DNA of 64,000 nucleotides from Rhizomys pruinosus (GCA_009823505.1 VZQC01005922.1:841355-905354); one strand, 5' to 3'; shown: positions 21,241-32,631, counted from the first letter of the stretch. Numbers and translations are program-made. The notes: generated from the letters alone by a model not told the origin.

Positions 21241-21425
21241 TGGGCTGGGAGATTGATCAAAGGGTAAAGACAATTGCCCTCAAACCTAACCACCCAAGTT
21301 CAACACCCAGAACCCACATGATGGAAGGAAAACAGATTCCCACAGCTATCCTCTCATCTCTACATGGTTACCATGGCACATGGGCTGACAGACATATACA
21401 TATACAAATAAATAAATCTAATTTT
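21241..21425 (+). mobile_element. B3-like SINE
   Basis: gggctgggagattgatcaaa head to an AAATAAAT tail. Confidence 0.7.
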
Positions 21426-21511
21426 TAAATCCTTTAAGTAATTTAAGTTAAAAATAAAAATAATATACCAAGAACATTATCCTACTTCATTCGTTTTTAA
21501 GAGATTTATTT

Positions 21512-21730
21512 GGGGCTGGAGAGATGGCTCAGTGGTTCAGAGCATTGGCTGTTCTTGCAGAGGACCCAGGTTTGGGTCCCAGCACCCACATGGTGGCTAA
21601 CAACCATCCATAATTCTAGTTATGGACCCATCGCCCTCTTCTGACCTTCATGGGCACTGCATGCATGGGTGCACTTACATTCCTGCAGGCAAAACATTCA
21701 TACACATAAAACAAACAACTTTTTTATTAA
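21512..21730 (+). mobile_element. B2/B3 SINE
   Basis: ggggctggagagatggctca head, full body, A-rich tail. Confidence 0.93.
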
Positions 21731-21747
21731 AAGAGTTTTTTTTTAAT

Positions 21748-21920
21748 GTATCTTTGTGTGTCTGTGTGCATCTTTGCATGGGTATCCGCACAGGAGTACA
21801 GGTGCCTGTGGAGGCCCAAGGAAGGCAGTGCAGCCCCTGGAGCTGTAGTGCTGGGGGCCAAACTCCTGTCCTCTGGAAAAGCAGCAAGCACTCTTAACTG
21901 CTGAGCCCTTTCTCCAGCCT
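21748..21920 (-). mobile_element. B3-type SINE
   Basis: tgtatctttgtgtgtctgtg to ccctttctccagcct. Confidence 0.8.
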
Positions 21921-21925
21921 CTACA

Positions 21926-22475
21926 TCAACATTTTTCTACAAAATCATTTTAACTAGATTTAGTAAGGGACCCAGGGATGTGCAGCAATGAAAGCATAAT
22001 TCCTAATAGGAAACCTCAAATGCAGAGGCCTCACAGGAGGCAGCACCTCAGCAAGTTCCACACAAGAGCCAATCGCACTGAAACAGAGCAAGAGAAGATG
22101 CTTGCTGTCGCAACTTGAGCTCTGCAGGAATGAAAAAGGGTCCTTAAGAATTTGCATTCCACTCAGGGTTTAGGGCTTATGGTTCCCACAGATTGTGCCT
22201 CATTACCCAGGTACCCTGGGAACCAAGAAATTTTCAAGAAAAGTATCCTTGGGCCAGTAACGCCTGGTGGCTGTCTGGTAGTAGTAAATGTCCTCTCAAT
22301 CAGGATCACGAGGAAGTCCCATGGATAAGCCGCGAGTGCACATGAGCTCATTCATCAAAATTACAGAACAGCAGAGGGGGTAAGCCATCAGGAGCAAGAG
22401 TCACAAGAAATGACACATGAGACTTGGACTTCCAGACACACCATCTGATCAGATTACCATACAAGAACTACAAGG
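21926..22475. other. Single-copy stretch, nothing recognised
   Basis: No family named; open frames short. Confidence 0.55.
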
Positions 22476-22930
22476 TGGGGCTGGGGAGATGGCTTAGTCG
22501 GTAAAGTGCTTGTCTTTCGAACATGAGCACATGAGTTTCATTTGCAGAACCTACTTAAAAAATCAGGGCAGCCTGGCGTGATGGTTCACACCTTTAATCC
22601 CAGCACTCCGGAGGCAGAGGCAGGTGGAACCTGTGAGTTCAAGGCCAGCCTGGTCTACAGAGTGAGCTCCAGGCCACCTTGGACTAAAGGAAGACCCTGT
22701 CTAAAACAGACTAAAAACAAAAAAAAGAAAAAATCATGGCAGAGGTACATCCATCTGTAATCCTAGCACTGGCAAGGTAGACAGAAGGCTCTTTGGGCTT
22801 CACTGACCAGCCAGTCCAGCCTACTTGGTGAGTACAAGTCCAGGGAGAAACCCTGGCTCAAAAAAAAAAAAAAAAAGGTGATGGGCCCTGAAGAATGAAA
22901 CTCTGTCCTCCATATGTGCACGTTCATCTG
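22476..22930 (+). mobile_element. B4-type SINE split by a B1
   Basis: 22476-22556 holds the head (ggggctggggagatggctta); 22732-22930 the B1-like half and tail. Confidence 0.8.
22570..22731 (+). mobile_element. B1 SINE inside the B4, target duplication visible
   Basis: gcctggcgtgatggttca to an A-rich tail; flanks aaaaaatcagggcag and aaaaaatcatggcag. Confidence 0.92.
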
Positions 22931-22937
22931 CAAACAC

Positions 22938-23260
22938 CAAAACACATACATGGACACACGCATCCATATACATGGACACACATCCATATACATGGACACA
23001 TGCATCCATATACATGGACACACACACATCCATATACATGGACACACACATCCATATACATGGACACACACACATCCATATACATGAACACACACATACA
23101 TATACATGGATACACACACATCCATATACATGGACACACACATATACATGGACACACACATACATCGCATATACACACACATTACACACATGAATATACA
23201 TACCACACACATACACCTTACATATACATACACATGCATATGCACACAAACACACATACA
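22938..23260. repeat. Minisatellite, unit near catccatatacatggacaca
   Basis: About ten units of 20-24 bases, grown from a SINE CA tail; later part decays to CATA/CACA. Both strands give spurious Cys/His-rich frames. Confidence 0.95.
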
Positions 23261-23475
23261 TACACAATTAGTAAAAGGAAAAACTAGAAATCACACAGAG
23301 ACTGTGAACAGCGAGAAGAGCGGCTGCTCACACAGCACTGATGCTCATGTACTTCGTCACCTGGCTCTGCCCCTTTCCTAGTGTGGACACGGATGTTCAA
23401 TATCATGTCTGAACACAAGAGAAGGCACTTGACTCTGGCCGAAGTAAGTGGGGATTCTCAAAAAACCTACACGTA
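23261..23475. other. Short single-copy stretch
   Basis: Nothing recognised. Confidence 0.5.
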
Positions 23476-23627
23476 TCCCAGGTGTGTTGGCACATGCCTT
23501 TAATTCCAGTACTTGGGAGGCAGAGGTAAGAGGATCTCTGTGAATTTGAGGCCAACCTGGTCTACATAGTGAGTTTCAGGCCACCCAGGGCTACATAGTA
23601 AGACCCAGTCTCAAAAATACCAAAAAC
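23476..23627 (+). mobile_element. B1 SINE
   Basis: cccaggtgtgttggcaca to cccagtctcaaaaa. Confidence 0.9.
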
Positions 23628-23741
23628 CTCTACAAGTAGTAAAGCAGGTTTTTGAGGACAGTGATCCAACCGTTCATCCACGGCATCTGAGTTGCAGGCC
23701 CTTGTCTCTGCACTTGGTTTCCAGTAAACAATTGTCAACTG

Positions 23742-23749
23742 TGACGTCA
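23742..23749. promoter_or_regulatory. Perfect CRE palindrome TGACGTCA
   Basis: A CREB/ATF consensus site in single-copy DNA. A second copy at 36208-36215 lies in old L1 sequence. Chance is possible. Confidence 0.35.
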
Positions 23750-23888
23750 TGCTCTGCTACCGTCTATGACTTCATGGTTGTGAGATGACTGCTGCTAGTC
23801 CAGATATCATGTGACTGCAGGTAGCAAAGGGGAAAGAATGGTGAAGGGTAAAGAATCAGCTTTATGTATCCCTGCTTTCTCCAAACTA

Positions 23889-24062
23889 CCCCCACCATCA
23901 TCTCCGTTAGGATCACTGTTACCATCACCAACACTATCATATTGTGAGCACCATCAGAATTATCTCCATTGTCACCATCTCAGTCACCACCATCTGCAGC
24001 ATCACCACCTCTAACACCACCACAATTAGCATTGCCACTCGTAACAACACCACCATTGTAAC
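23889..24062. repeat. Imperfect (ACC/ATC)n triplet array, left part
   Basis: CACCAT-type units with many substitutions. Confidence 0.85.
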
Positions 24063-24469
24063 TGGCCTGGCAGGGATGAAGATATTCTAAAGAGACACTT
24101 TAGCTCTCACTCACTTGAGTGAAGCAATGGACCTCAAAGAATTGGAATCTCATGCTGGGAGGAGAGAGCACCTAAAGCCTTGGGAGGAAGGAAATTTGCC
24201 ACACGTTGGACCATCTTACAGAAGAAACAATGATGAGTCGGTGATGGGTGGACCACAATGTGGCCAGGACTGCTTAGATATGCAGAACTCCGGCCTCTAT
24301 TTTTAAACCTTAAGCTTACTTTAGGACCCCATAGATGGACTTGGGAGTCACTGGATCTCTGTCCCAAAGTGGCCACATTGAATAAATCTTTTTCTTATTT
24401 TTACTATTAATTTGTTGTTTTAATTGGCTTATTGAGAACAGGTGGCTGAACCTGGCATTTAGGAGTGCA
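24063..24469 (+). mobile_element. Possible solo LTR inside the triplet array
   Basis: About 407 bases with no triplet character separate two halves of the array. It begins TG, ends CA and has ttgaataaatctttttctta, like an LTR polyadenylation region. No convincing target duplication, no family named. Confidence 0.4.
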
Positions 24470-24487
24470 AACTGTGACCATAAATCC

Positions 24488-24927
24488 AGTAACGCCATCA
24501 TCTCAAACACTACCATCACCACCACCATGACCGCTAACACCTCTACCATTACCACTACCACCACCAACACTGTTATCACTACCATCACCATTACCATTAT
24601 CACCACCACATCTAATACCAACCACCATCACCACAACTACCACCACCTCTCACACAACCATCACCACCACTACCTCTAATACCACAACTTCTAGCACCAC
24701 GACCATCATCACCACCACAAATACCACTATTATTATCAACACCATCACACTGCCACTACCACCACCATCACCACCACAATCACCATCATTATCAACACCA
24801 TCGCCACCTCCAATGCTACCATCTCCACCACCATCACCTCTAATCCCACCACTACCAACACCACCTCTAACACTACCACCATCGCCACTACAATCACCAT
24901 CTGTACCATCACCACCGTCATCGCGCG
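24488..24927. repeat. Imperfect (ACC/ATC)n triplet array, right part
   Basis: About 440 bases of CACCATCACC-type units; the minus strand reads as spurious Val/Met-rich protein in one frame. Confidence 0.95.
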
Positions 24928-25359
24928 CAGTAGCAGCATCAGGACCAGTCTCCCATTACCAGAAGGTTCATCCCCACAGGACACTTGTTTTCCCTAGTGT
25001 CCTCTCCATGTGTCCTCTCCATTGAGCCTTTTGACCTGTAGTTCAAATCAGTCAGGAAGTAAATGGGTAGTGCCCCTCAAATATGCTCGAGTTAGCATAC
25101 ATTTCAGAACCACACATTCGTGGCTATCGGCATAGGAGGCTGTCCAGGCCGCCCATGTCATCTTCAGGGACTTCCCTTCCACCAGGCTTCTACAGACGCC
25201 TGCTTCTTTCCCTCAAAAATACTCCTGTCTGGAAGATACCAGGACTGCAACAAGACTTTGGCAGGAAGTTTCTTGACTAAAGGTGTGTTTAAGGGGTTTG
25301 CTAAAGAAAGAAAAAGTATAATTGAGAGCAAAGAGCAAGAGATGACTTTTAGCCAGCTC
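24928..25359. other. Single-copy stretch, nothing recognised
   Basis: No repeat named. Confidence 0.55.
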
Positions 25360-25372
25360 AAGAAGGCACACT

Positions 25373-25616
25373 GGGGCTGGAGAGATGGCCTAGCGGTTAG
25401 GAGCGCTGACCGCTCTGACAGAGGACCCCGGTTTGATCTCCAGCACCCACATGGCGGCTGAGAACCGTCTGAAGCTCCAATTCCAGGAGAACTCAGTTCC
25501 AGGGGAATCTGAGACCCTCTTCTGACCTCCACGGCATTGCACGACACGGGTGCACAGACTTGCATGCAGACAGTACATTCATACACATACAGAAATAAAT
25601 AAAATTAAAAAAAATA
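25373..25616 (+). mobile_element. Young B2/B3 SINE with 13-bp target duplication
   Basis: Flanked by aagaaggcacact at 25360-25372 and 25617-25629. Shares the doubled body segment (ctccaattccaggagaa then ctcagttccagggga) with the copy at 10584. Confidence 0.96.
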
Positions 25617-25629
25617 AAGAAGGCACACT

Positions 25630-26285
25630 GTCAGTCAAGCTCACAATCACCAAACCTACCAACCATAGATCGGATTTGTCTGATGACTATGGAGTGGCAA
25701 ACTGAAATTTACTGTTCAAAGTCTACTCTCAGCTTTCAACTTACAAATATGTCCTTATTTGAAAGTAATGTCTTCACTTTCTAGAACAGAATTAAGAACT
25801 TCATAACTATTATCCATTCTTCCTGAATAAGGTCAAAGTCCTAGGGGTTGATGATTCTAGGGATGATGAGAAAGTTCTGGAAGCTGGTCCCTAATATCCC
25901 TGATGGTAAGAATAAAATCTATACCATGTGTCTAGGCCACAGCCTTTGGTAAGATTTGGTGCTAAATCTCAAGGCTGTTTTGAGGTGTATGGGAGCAAGG
26001 TGACTGCACCTTGTTTGGAAGGGAGCGATGAGCTCCTGGCTCATTAGACAGTTCAGTTTTCTACAGAGCACAGAACATTTTGTCAAAGGCAAGACGGAAC
26101 AAATGGCATTCAAGGAGAAAAATTCACTGGCTGAATTGCTCAAAGTCTGATAGGAAAGGCATCACCACTTCCAGATTTGCATACTTAAATCCACTAATGT
26201 TCTTAAACACTATTTCTATTTTTCTCTTGTGATACTCCAACTGGTAATGAGTTAAATTTACTTTCAACAACTGAGAGCAGTTGTG
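25630..26285. other. Single-copy stretch, nothing recognised
   Basis: A/T-moderate; no family named. Confidence 0.55.
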
Positions 26286-26615
26286 CTAGCTTTCTGTCAC
26301 TGTGACATAACATCTGAGTTAAATACACTTAAAAATAGGAAAGGTGGGCTGAGAAATGTCTAAGTCAGTAAAGTGCTTGCTCTGCAAGCATGGGGACTCA
26401 AGTCTGGAAGCCAGCACTCATGTGAAAAGTTCAGCATGGCAGTGCACACCTGCAGCCCCAGACGTGGGAAGCAGAGACAGAAGGATTCCCAGGGCTTACT
26501 GCTCAGCCAGCCAGCTAAACCAGCGAGTTCTAGACTCGAGGAGAGGCTGTCTCAAAAACCAGGTGAAGAAATGATTGAGGAAGACACCAGACATTGACCC
26601 CTGGTCTCCACGGGC

Positions 26616-26680
<65 letters not shown>

Positions 26681-26990
26681 AAAAGAGGTTGCAGGGAGAG
26701 GTTTATCTTGGTACCATAGTCCATGGATATTTGGTTTGGGACTGTGGCAAGGCAGCACACCATAATAAGAGTGCTTAGAGAGACTTATTCACCTCTCTGC
26801 AACCAGGAAGCAAAGAAACACACAGGGCCATGCCCATTTCTCCTTTTAAAGGTGCTTCCTGTTGGCCTGACTTCATCCCATCAGCCTCCATCTCTTAAAC
26901 ATTTCATCATCTCTAACCAGCGCCAAAGGCCCAAGACCAGGCCTTTGACACATGGACTTTGGGGGAAACATTTAAGATCCAAACTACAGG
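26286..26990 (-). mobile_element. ERVL-MaLR-like LTR split by a B4
   Basis: 26286-26343 (gctttctgtcactgtgacat) and 26685-26990 (gagaggtttatcttggta ... gggaaacatttaagatccaa) join in antisense MaLR order. Confidence 0.6.
26345..26680 (+). mobile_element. B4-type SINE ending in (CT)n
   Basis: gtgggctgagaaatgtctaa head, B1-like body; a CT microsatellite (26622-26680) forms its end. Confidence 0.75.
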
Positions 26991-27275
26991 ACCTGGGAAG
27001 TGACTCAGTGGGTAAAGTGCTAACCACAGAAACTTGAGGGCATGAATTCAGATCCCCAGAACCCACTCACACACAGAAATCTAGAATCCTTGCTCCCAGG
27101 GTAAGACAGGAAGAGGAGATAGGGAATCTCTGGAAGCTGCCCAAAGAAGGTGGCAGGCAAGGACCGACACCCAAGTTTGTCCTCTGATTTTCACCTGTGT
27201 GCCATGGTACATGCATGCTTACACTCATACACATGAATGCTCATACACACACATGCACATGCACAGGCACAACTA
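26991..27275 (+). mobile_element. B4/B3-type SINE
   Basis: gacctgggaagtgactcagt head, CA-rich tail. Confidence 0.65.
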
Positions 27276-27638
27276 AAGTCATTGTTTATGGCTGCAGCTT
27301 CCAGGTACCAGGGCTGGTAGGCACAGAGAAGGCCTGCTCACAGAGGAGCCAAGCAGCACAGACAGAGGTGGGTGCAGACCTTTCCTGTTTGGCTCAATGA
27401 AGTTTCCATGTTCCACTGACTGTCACACTCACCAGACTCACTGATCTGACTTCTGTCATGAGATTAGCTTTGCTTTGGTAGAAGCACCTGTGAATAGAAA
27501 CCACATGAATTGTTCCGTTTCTGGTTCTTCCATCTCTAGTTCTTTTCATGCAGTACAATAACTGAATGTATCAATATTTCGCTCTATTGTGTTGTTAAGT
27601 ACTATGGCATTGTTGGATTACATTGCAAAATTCATTCA
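27276..27638. other. Single-copy stretch, nothing recognised
   Basis: No repeat named. Confidence 0.55.
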
Positions 27639-27818
27639 CGGGGCTATAGAAATGGCTGAGCAGTTAAGAGCACTGGCTGTTCTTGGTGAAGACTAGCATC
27701 CACATGGCAGCTAACAATCATCCGTAACTCCAGTCCAGGGGATTGGATGACCTTTTCTGTCTTCTGTGGGCACTATTCCATCTGGGTACACTTACACATA
27801 AATTAATCCAAAAAAAAG
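27639..27818 (+). mobile_element. B2/B3 SINE with internal deletion
   Basis: ggggctatagaaatggctga head; the B-box stretch is shortened. Confidence 0.85.
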
Positions 27819-28050
27819 TCATTGACTTACTGGTAGGTTTGGAATGCTATCAATAAACAAAGCTGATGCATACAGACATGTCAGTGCCTTGAAGAATTTC
27901 CTCTAGTTTGGATCTAAAGGGTCCTCCAAGAGTTCCTATGCTAAAGACATGGGCCCCAGCCAGGTTTTATTGGGAAATACTTAGGGGAAGAATCCAATGC
28001 GAGGCCTTCAAGTCCCAGTTCCTAGGGACCATGCACTCCAGGGGGATACC

Positions 28051-28060
28051 ATGACCACCT

Positions 28061-28111
<51 letters not shown>

Positions 28112-28118
28112 TTCTCTC
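28051..28118. repeat. (CT)n microsatellite
   Basis: About 28 CT units with minor breaks. Confidence 0.97.
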
Positions 28119-28240
28119 TCCAAAAACCTGTGTGTGCATGTGGAAGTCAAAGGGCAACTTGCATGGAGTTGGTTCTCACCTTCCACCACATAAGTCTCAG
28201 GGTTCGAGCTGAAGTGGTCAGGCTTGGCACTTGCTATCAG
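28119..28240 (-). mobile_element. B4-type fragment
   Basis: tgtgtgtgcatgtggaagtc, ggttctcaccttccacca. Confidence 0.55.
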
Positions 28241-28336
28241 GCCTCACATGCTGAGTTCCATCCCTGGAACCCATGGTGGAAGGAGAGAAGCAACTCCCAC
28301 AAGTTGTCCTCTGGCCTCCATATTCGTGCTATGATA

Positions 28337-28372
<36 letters not shown>
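28241..28372 (+). mobile_element. B3-type 3' fragment with (CA)n
   Basis: gttccatccctggaaccca to about 16 CA units (28341-28372). Confidence 0.65.
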
Positions 28373-28379
<7 letters not shown>

Positions 28380-28409
28380 TAAAATGTAATTTTAAAAATC
28401 CAAAGATTA

Positions 28410-28560
28410 GCTGGGCGTGGTGACACACGCCTTTAATCCTAGCACTCAGAAGGCAGAGGCAGGCAGATCTTTGTGAGTTTAAGGCCAGCCAGGTCTACAT
28501 AGTGAGTTCCAGGCCAGCTGGGGCTCCAGGGAGACCCTATCTCAAAAAGACAAAAAAAAA
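28410..28560 (+). mobile_element. B1 SINE with target duplication
   Basis: gctgggcgtggtgacaca to poly-A; aaaaatccaaagatta at 28394-28409 and 28558-28573. Confidence 0.95.
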
Positions 28561-28734
28561 AATCCAAAGATTATATTTTTATGATGGTTAGGCTTATTTT
28601 ACTAATTTGGTTTGTGTCAATTTTGTAAAAATCTATATTTTCTTGTAAAAAATACATTGTTCTGGTTACAAATACTCCATCCTGAATTTCTTTTCCTCCC
28701 TGAAAGGTTCTTTAGGAATTATTTGTTTCACAAT

Positions 28735-28787
28735 AGCTTGCACATACTAAACAAGTGTTCTACCACTGAGCTGCATCCCCAGCTCCA
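28735..28787 (-). mobile_element. ID-like tRNA-derived fragment
   Basis: Reverse complement reads gctggggatgcagctcagtg followed by gtagaacacttg. Confidence 0.65.
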
Positions 28788-28799
28788 ATTCTGTTTGTG

Positions 28800-28961
28800 T
28801 AGGGGGCTGAGGGGAATGCATGCCATGGGGCACAGTGGAGAATAGATGACAGCTTGTGGGAGTCGGTTCTCTCCTTCTACCGTGTGGACCCTGGGGTTCA
28901 AACTCAGGGCATCAGGCTTCACAGCAAGCATTTTTACCTGTTGGGCCATCTCACCAGCCCT
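28800..28961 (-). mobile_element. B4-type SINE, 5' half
   Basis: ctccttctaccgtgtggacc to ccatctcaccagccc. Confidence 0.65.
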
Positions 28962-28978
28962 GTTCATTTGGATATTTT

Positions 28979-29148
28979 GTTTTGTTTTTGGTTGTTTCTT
29001 TTTTTGTCTTTTTGAGACTGGGTCTCCCTGGAGCCCCAGCTATCCTGGAACTCTCTATGTAGACCAGGCTGGCCTTGAGGACACAGAGATCTGCCTGCCT
29101 CTGCCTCCCCAGTGCTGGGATTAAAGGTGTGTGCCACCACACCTGGCC
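28979..29148 (-). mobile_element. B1 SINE
   Basis: ctttttgagactgggtctcc to ccaccacacctggcc. Confidence 0.92.
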
Positions 29149-29199
29149 TTCATTTGTTAATACACACCCACACCTACCCCCCAACCCCCCCACACACAC

Positions 29200-29279
29200 A
29201 CAGAGTTCGAATCAGCACCATGAACATATCATGTAGGTTGCACTTTGCCAACTGAGTCATGAATGATCTGCCCAGCCCC
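29200..29279 (-). mobile_element. tRNA-like SINE head fragment
   Basis: tttgccaactgagtcatg and gcccagcccc; likely the rest of the B4 into which the B1 fell. Confidence 0.5.
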
Positions 29280-29298
29280 TTCTAATGTGTTTTAAAGG

Positions 29299-29438
29299 TG
29301 TTGGGGCAGACGAGATGACCCAACAGATGAAGACTCCTACAGCTAAACCTGAGGACCTTAATTCAATACCTGGAACCCAGGTAGTGGAAGGACAAAACTG
29401 CCTTCCTCAAGTGTCCTCTGCCCTCCCCACAGCCCTGT

Positions 29439-29483
<45 letters not shown>
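29299..29483 (+). mobile_element. B3-type SINE with (CA)n tail
   Basis: gttggggcagacgagatgac head; about 21 CA units at 29441-29483. Confidence 0.7.
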
Positions 29484-29486
<3 letters not shown>

Positions 29487-29527
29487 TACTCTAAATGTAA
29501 GTTTGAAAAGTTTTTAAAAGTATTTTA

Positions 29528-29726
29528 GGGGCTAGAGAGATGGCTTAGTAATTAAAAGCATGTACTGTTCTCTCAGAGGGCATCTGTAGTTCCTAGCACC
29601 CAGGTAAGGCAGTGCACAACTGTCTGCATCTCCAGTTCCCGGGAAAACAGCACCCTCTTCTGGCCTCTGAGGGCACCTGCATTCATGTGCACATAGTCAC
29701 ACAAAGACACACTCATACAGATATAC
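29528..29726 (+). mobile_element. B2/B3 SINE, first of a serial cluster
   Basis: ggggctagagagatggctta head; preceded by aagtattttag. Confidence 0.88.
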
Positions 29727-29873
29727 TTTTTATTTTTTTGGTCTTTTTGAGACAGGGTCTCTCTATAGCCCCAGCTCGCTGGAACTTGTAGACCAAGCTG
29801 GCCTTGTTCTCAGAGATCTGCCTGCCTCTGCCTTCCAGTACTGGGATTAAAGGCATGAGACACAATGCCTGGT
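29727..29873 (-). mobile_element. B1 SINE
   Basis: ctttttgagacagggtctct to cacaatgcctggtt. Confidence 0.9.
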
Positions 29874-29910
29874 TCTCACACATGATTTTTTTTTTTAAGT
29901 ATTTTAGTCT

Positions 29911-30134
29911 TGGGGCTGGAGAGATGGCTCAGCAGTTAAGAGCACTGGCTGCTGTTGCAAAGGACTCAGGCTTAAATCCCAGTACCCACATGGCAGTTAA
30001 CAACCATCCGTAACAACTCCAGTTCCAGGAAATCTGACAGCCTCTTCTGACCTCCTCAGGTGCTGCACAACACGGGTGCACTTAACACTCATACACATAA
30101 AATAAAAAATGATAAATAAAATAAAAAAAAATTT
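29911..30134 (+). mobile_element. B2/B3 SINE, second of a serial cluster
   Basis: Flanked by aagtattttagtcttg at about 29898 and 30136. Confidence 0.93.
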
Positions 30135-30149
30135 AAGTATTTTAGTCTT

Positions 30150-30363
30150 GGGCTGGTGAAATACTTTAGCAGTTAAGAGCACTGGCTTACAGAAGACTAG
30201 GATTTGAATCCCAGCATACACAAAGTGCTAAAAACCATCTGTAACTCCAGTTCCAGAGGCTCCAACACCCTTTCCATCCTCCTTGAGCACTGCATGACAC
30301 AGGTGCCCTTACACGCATTCAGCCAATACACTCATACGCATAAAATAAAAATAAATAAATTTT
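30150..30363 (+). mobile_element. B2/B3 SINE, third of a serial cluster
   Basis: gggctggtgaaatacttta head; followed by aaagtatttaag. Confidence 0.9.
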
Positions 30364-30705
30364 AAAGTATTTAAGTCCCTTTGTTGGTTTCTGTATATCC
30401 TTATCAGATTAAAGAAATTATTGCTGTGTATTAGTTGATAGAGTTTGGGGGCTTTTTTGCCATGAATGTGTGTGAATGTTATTTAATGCTCTGTTTTTCT
30501 ATATTGGTTGAGGTGATGACATGAGTTTTCCCTTTCATATTTTGCTTTCCTCAGTCACCACCTTATGATGGGGAGTTCCATTAATTTACTTTGGAATAGT
30601 AAGAGAACTTTTCTCCTGGGATAATGCCAATTTTGTGATTATATATGATCCTTATCCAGAATTGTTGGATTCAGTTTGCTAGCATTGTGTGAAGTATATT
30701 CCCAC

Positions 30706-30865
30706 AAGCTAGGGTGGTGGCACACACCTTTAATCCCAGCACTTGGGAGGCAGAACCAAGCAGATCTCTGTGAGTTCCAGGCCGGCCTAGTCTACACAGA
30801 GTTCCAGGCCAATTGAAACTAGACAGTGAGGACCCTTTCTCAAAAAACAAAAAGGGGGGGGGAAG
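30706..30865 (+). mobile_element. B1 SINE inside the L1
   Basis: agctagggtggtggcaca to ctttctcaaaaaac and a short G run. Confidence 0.9.
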
Positions 30866-31276
30866 GAGAATGTTTCTAAGGGATATTAACCTATAATTAG
30901 TCTGTAATTTCTGTTGTAGTTTCACATCAGGATTATCATGGAACAACAAAGCAAAGTTGTTCCTCCTCTTCTGTTTCTGCCTAAATGTTGTATAACTGGA
31001 ATTATTTCTTCCTTAAGTGTTTGAATGTTTGTTAGAAATTTCTGGGAAAACTATTTAGGTCTGAATTTTTATTTCTAGGAATGTTTGTTTTCAATTTTTT
31101 ATTAGCATATGTCAATTATCCATAATAATGGACTAATTATATTTCCACACTTGTACATAATGTATTTTAATCATATTTACACACTCCTGTTACCTCTCTT
31201 GTCCTCCTCCCACTTTGGCTAATCCTCTTCTAGGAAAGTTTTAATTATAATTTTAAGATCTTCAATAGACACAGGG

Positions 31277-31440
31277 AGGGACTAAAGGGATTGCTTGGCA
31301 GTTAAAGACACTGGCTGCTCTCACAGAGGACCCCAGCCTGGTGGCTAACAACCATCTTTAACTCCAGTTCCAAGGGATCTGTAGACTTCATGAGCACTGC
31401 ATACAGACAAAATACACGCATTAAGAAAGAAAAGAAGAAA
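31277..31440 (+). mobile_element. B2/B3 SINE, shortened
   Basis: gggactaaagggattgcttg head; lacks the B-box region. Confidence 0.8.
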
Positions 31441-31493
31441 GGAAAGTTTGTCACAGAGACCACTGGTTGTCCATGCTTCCCCTCAAAAGTCTG

Positions 31494-31637
31494 TTAGTGA
31501 TAGTGTACACCTTTAATCCCAGCACTCAGAAGACAGAGGCAGGCAAATCTCTGTGAGTTCAAGGCCAGCCTGGTCTACATAATGAGTTCCAGGACAGCTA
31601 GAGCTACAAAATTAGGCTCAGTCTAAAAATAAAAGAT
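31494..31637 (+). mobile_element. B1 SINE
   Basis: tagtgatagtgtacaccttt to ctcagtctaaaaat. Confidence 0.88.
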
Positions 31638-31784
31638 ACAGGGCAGCATTTTTATTCTTAGTTGAGTTCTGGTAATTTGCATTTTTCAAGGAATTTCTCA
31701 ACTCCTTTTTTGTTTTGTTTTGTTTTTCAATGAAATCACAACAGAATAGGGGTTAATACTACTAATCTCTTTAAAACAATTAGA

Positions 31785-31996
31785 GGGCCTACAAAATGGC
31801 TCAGCTAGTAACGATACTTGCTGTGAAAACCCCAGCAACCTGAGTTCACTCCCTGGAACCCACATAAAGGTGGAAAAAGAGAACCAACTCCATGAGGTGT
31901 TCTCTGACCTCCACACACTCACCATGGCTTGCACAGTCACAGTTAGACATGATGCACATATACAATATTAATAATAAATAAAATTTAATAAATAAG
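31785..31996 (+). mobile_element. B3-type SINE
   Basis: agggcctacaaaatggctca head, AATAAATAAA-type tail. Confidence 0.75.
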
Positions 31997-32228
31997 GCCA
32001 TCAGAAACATAGACATACATATTTCAAGGAAGATAAACCAAGGAAATTAATTGGAAAATATGCAAAAAAGAAGAAAACAGACCCATGAATGGTTGAAAGA
32101 AACAATTTACCATAACCTTCATGATCTGGAAGCTTTATTTTGCTACAAATTTCAATGATTTTAAGTGTCATGAATAAGGTTTTGAAGAAGTTAATGCTTC
32201 AAGGGAAACTCAGATGTCTTTTTTCTTT
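31997..32228. other. A/T-rich stretch, unassigned
   Basis: Possibly L1-derived, not shown. Confidence 0.35.
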
Positions 32229-32451
32229 TTTTTAATTTTTTAATTTATTTTTTATGTGTACGAATGTACTGTCTGCATGTAGGTCTGTGTGCCCGTGTCG
32301 TGCAATGCCTCAGAGGTCAGAAGAGGGCATTGGATTCCCCTGGAACTGGAGTTAAAGACGGTTCTCAACAGCCATGTGGGTGCCGGGAATCGAACCTGGG
32401 TCCTCTGCAAGAGCAGTCAGCGCTCTTAACCACTAGGCTATCTCTCCAGCC
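32229..32451 (-). mobile_element. B2/B3 SINE, fairly young
   Basis: gtgcccgtgtcgtgcaatgc and gtgccgggaatcgaacctgg keep CpG. Confidence 0.93.
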
Positions 32452-32480
32452 CAAGGTTTTTTTCTTTAAGAAACAAAAAC

Positions 32481-32631
32481 TCGCTGGGTGTGCACAGGCA
32501 TGGTGGTAGGTACATGCCTTTGATCCCAACACTTGGGAGGCAGAGGCAGGTGGATCTCTGTGAATTCAAGGCCTGCTGGGCCTACAGGGAAACCTGGTCT
32601 TAGTAAACAAAACAAAACAAAACAAAAAACA
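32481..32631 (+). mobile_element. B1 SINE
   Basis: aggcatggtggtaggtacat to an (AAAAC)n tail. Confidence 0.85.

Larger units (their letters stand above)
30376..31745 (-). mobile_element. Old L1 ORF2 fragment, antisense, split by SINEs
   Basis: gctagcattgtgtgaagta, tctaagggatattaaccta and gttctggtaatttgcatt follow reversed ORF2 order at 30376-30704, 30866-31088 and 31640-31745. 31090-31240 looks like a separate L1 3' piece. Heavily decayed. Confidence 0.7.

Noticed and set aside
22763..23287. Cys/His-rich frames resembling zinc-finger or metal-binding proteins
   Set aside because: Periodicity is that of the CA/TA minisatellite.
24316..24984. Val/Met-rich hydrophobic frames that mimic membrane proteins
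   Set aside because: Reverse translation of ACC/ATC triplets; no conserved start or domain.
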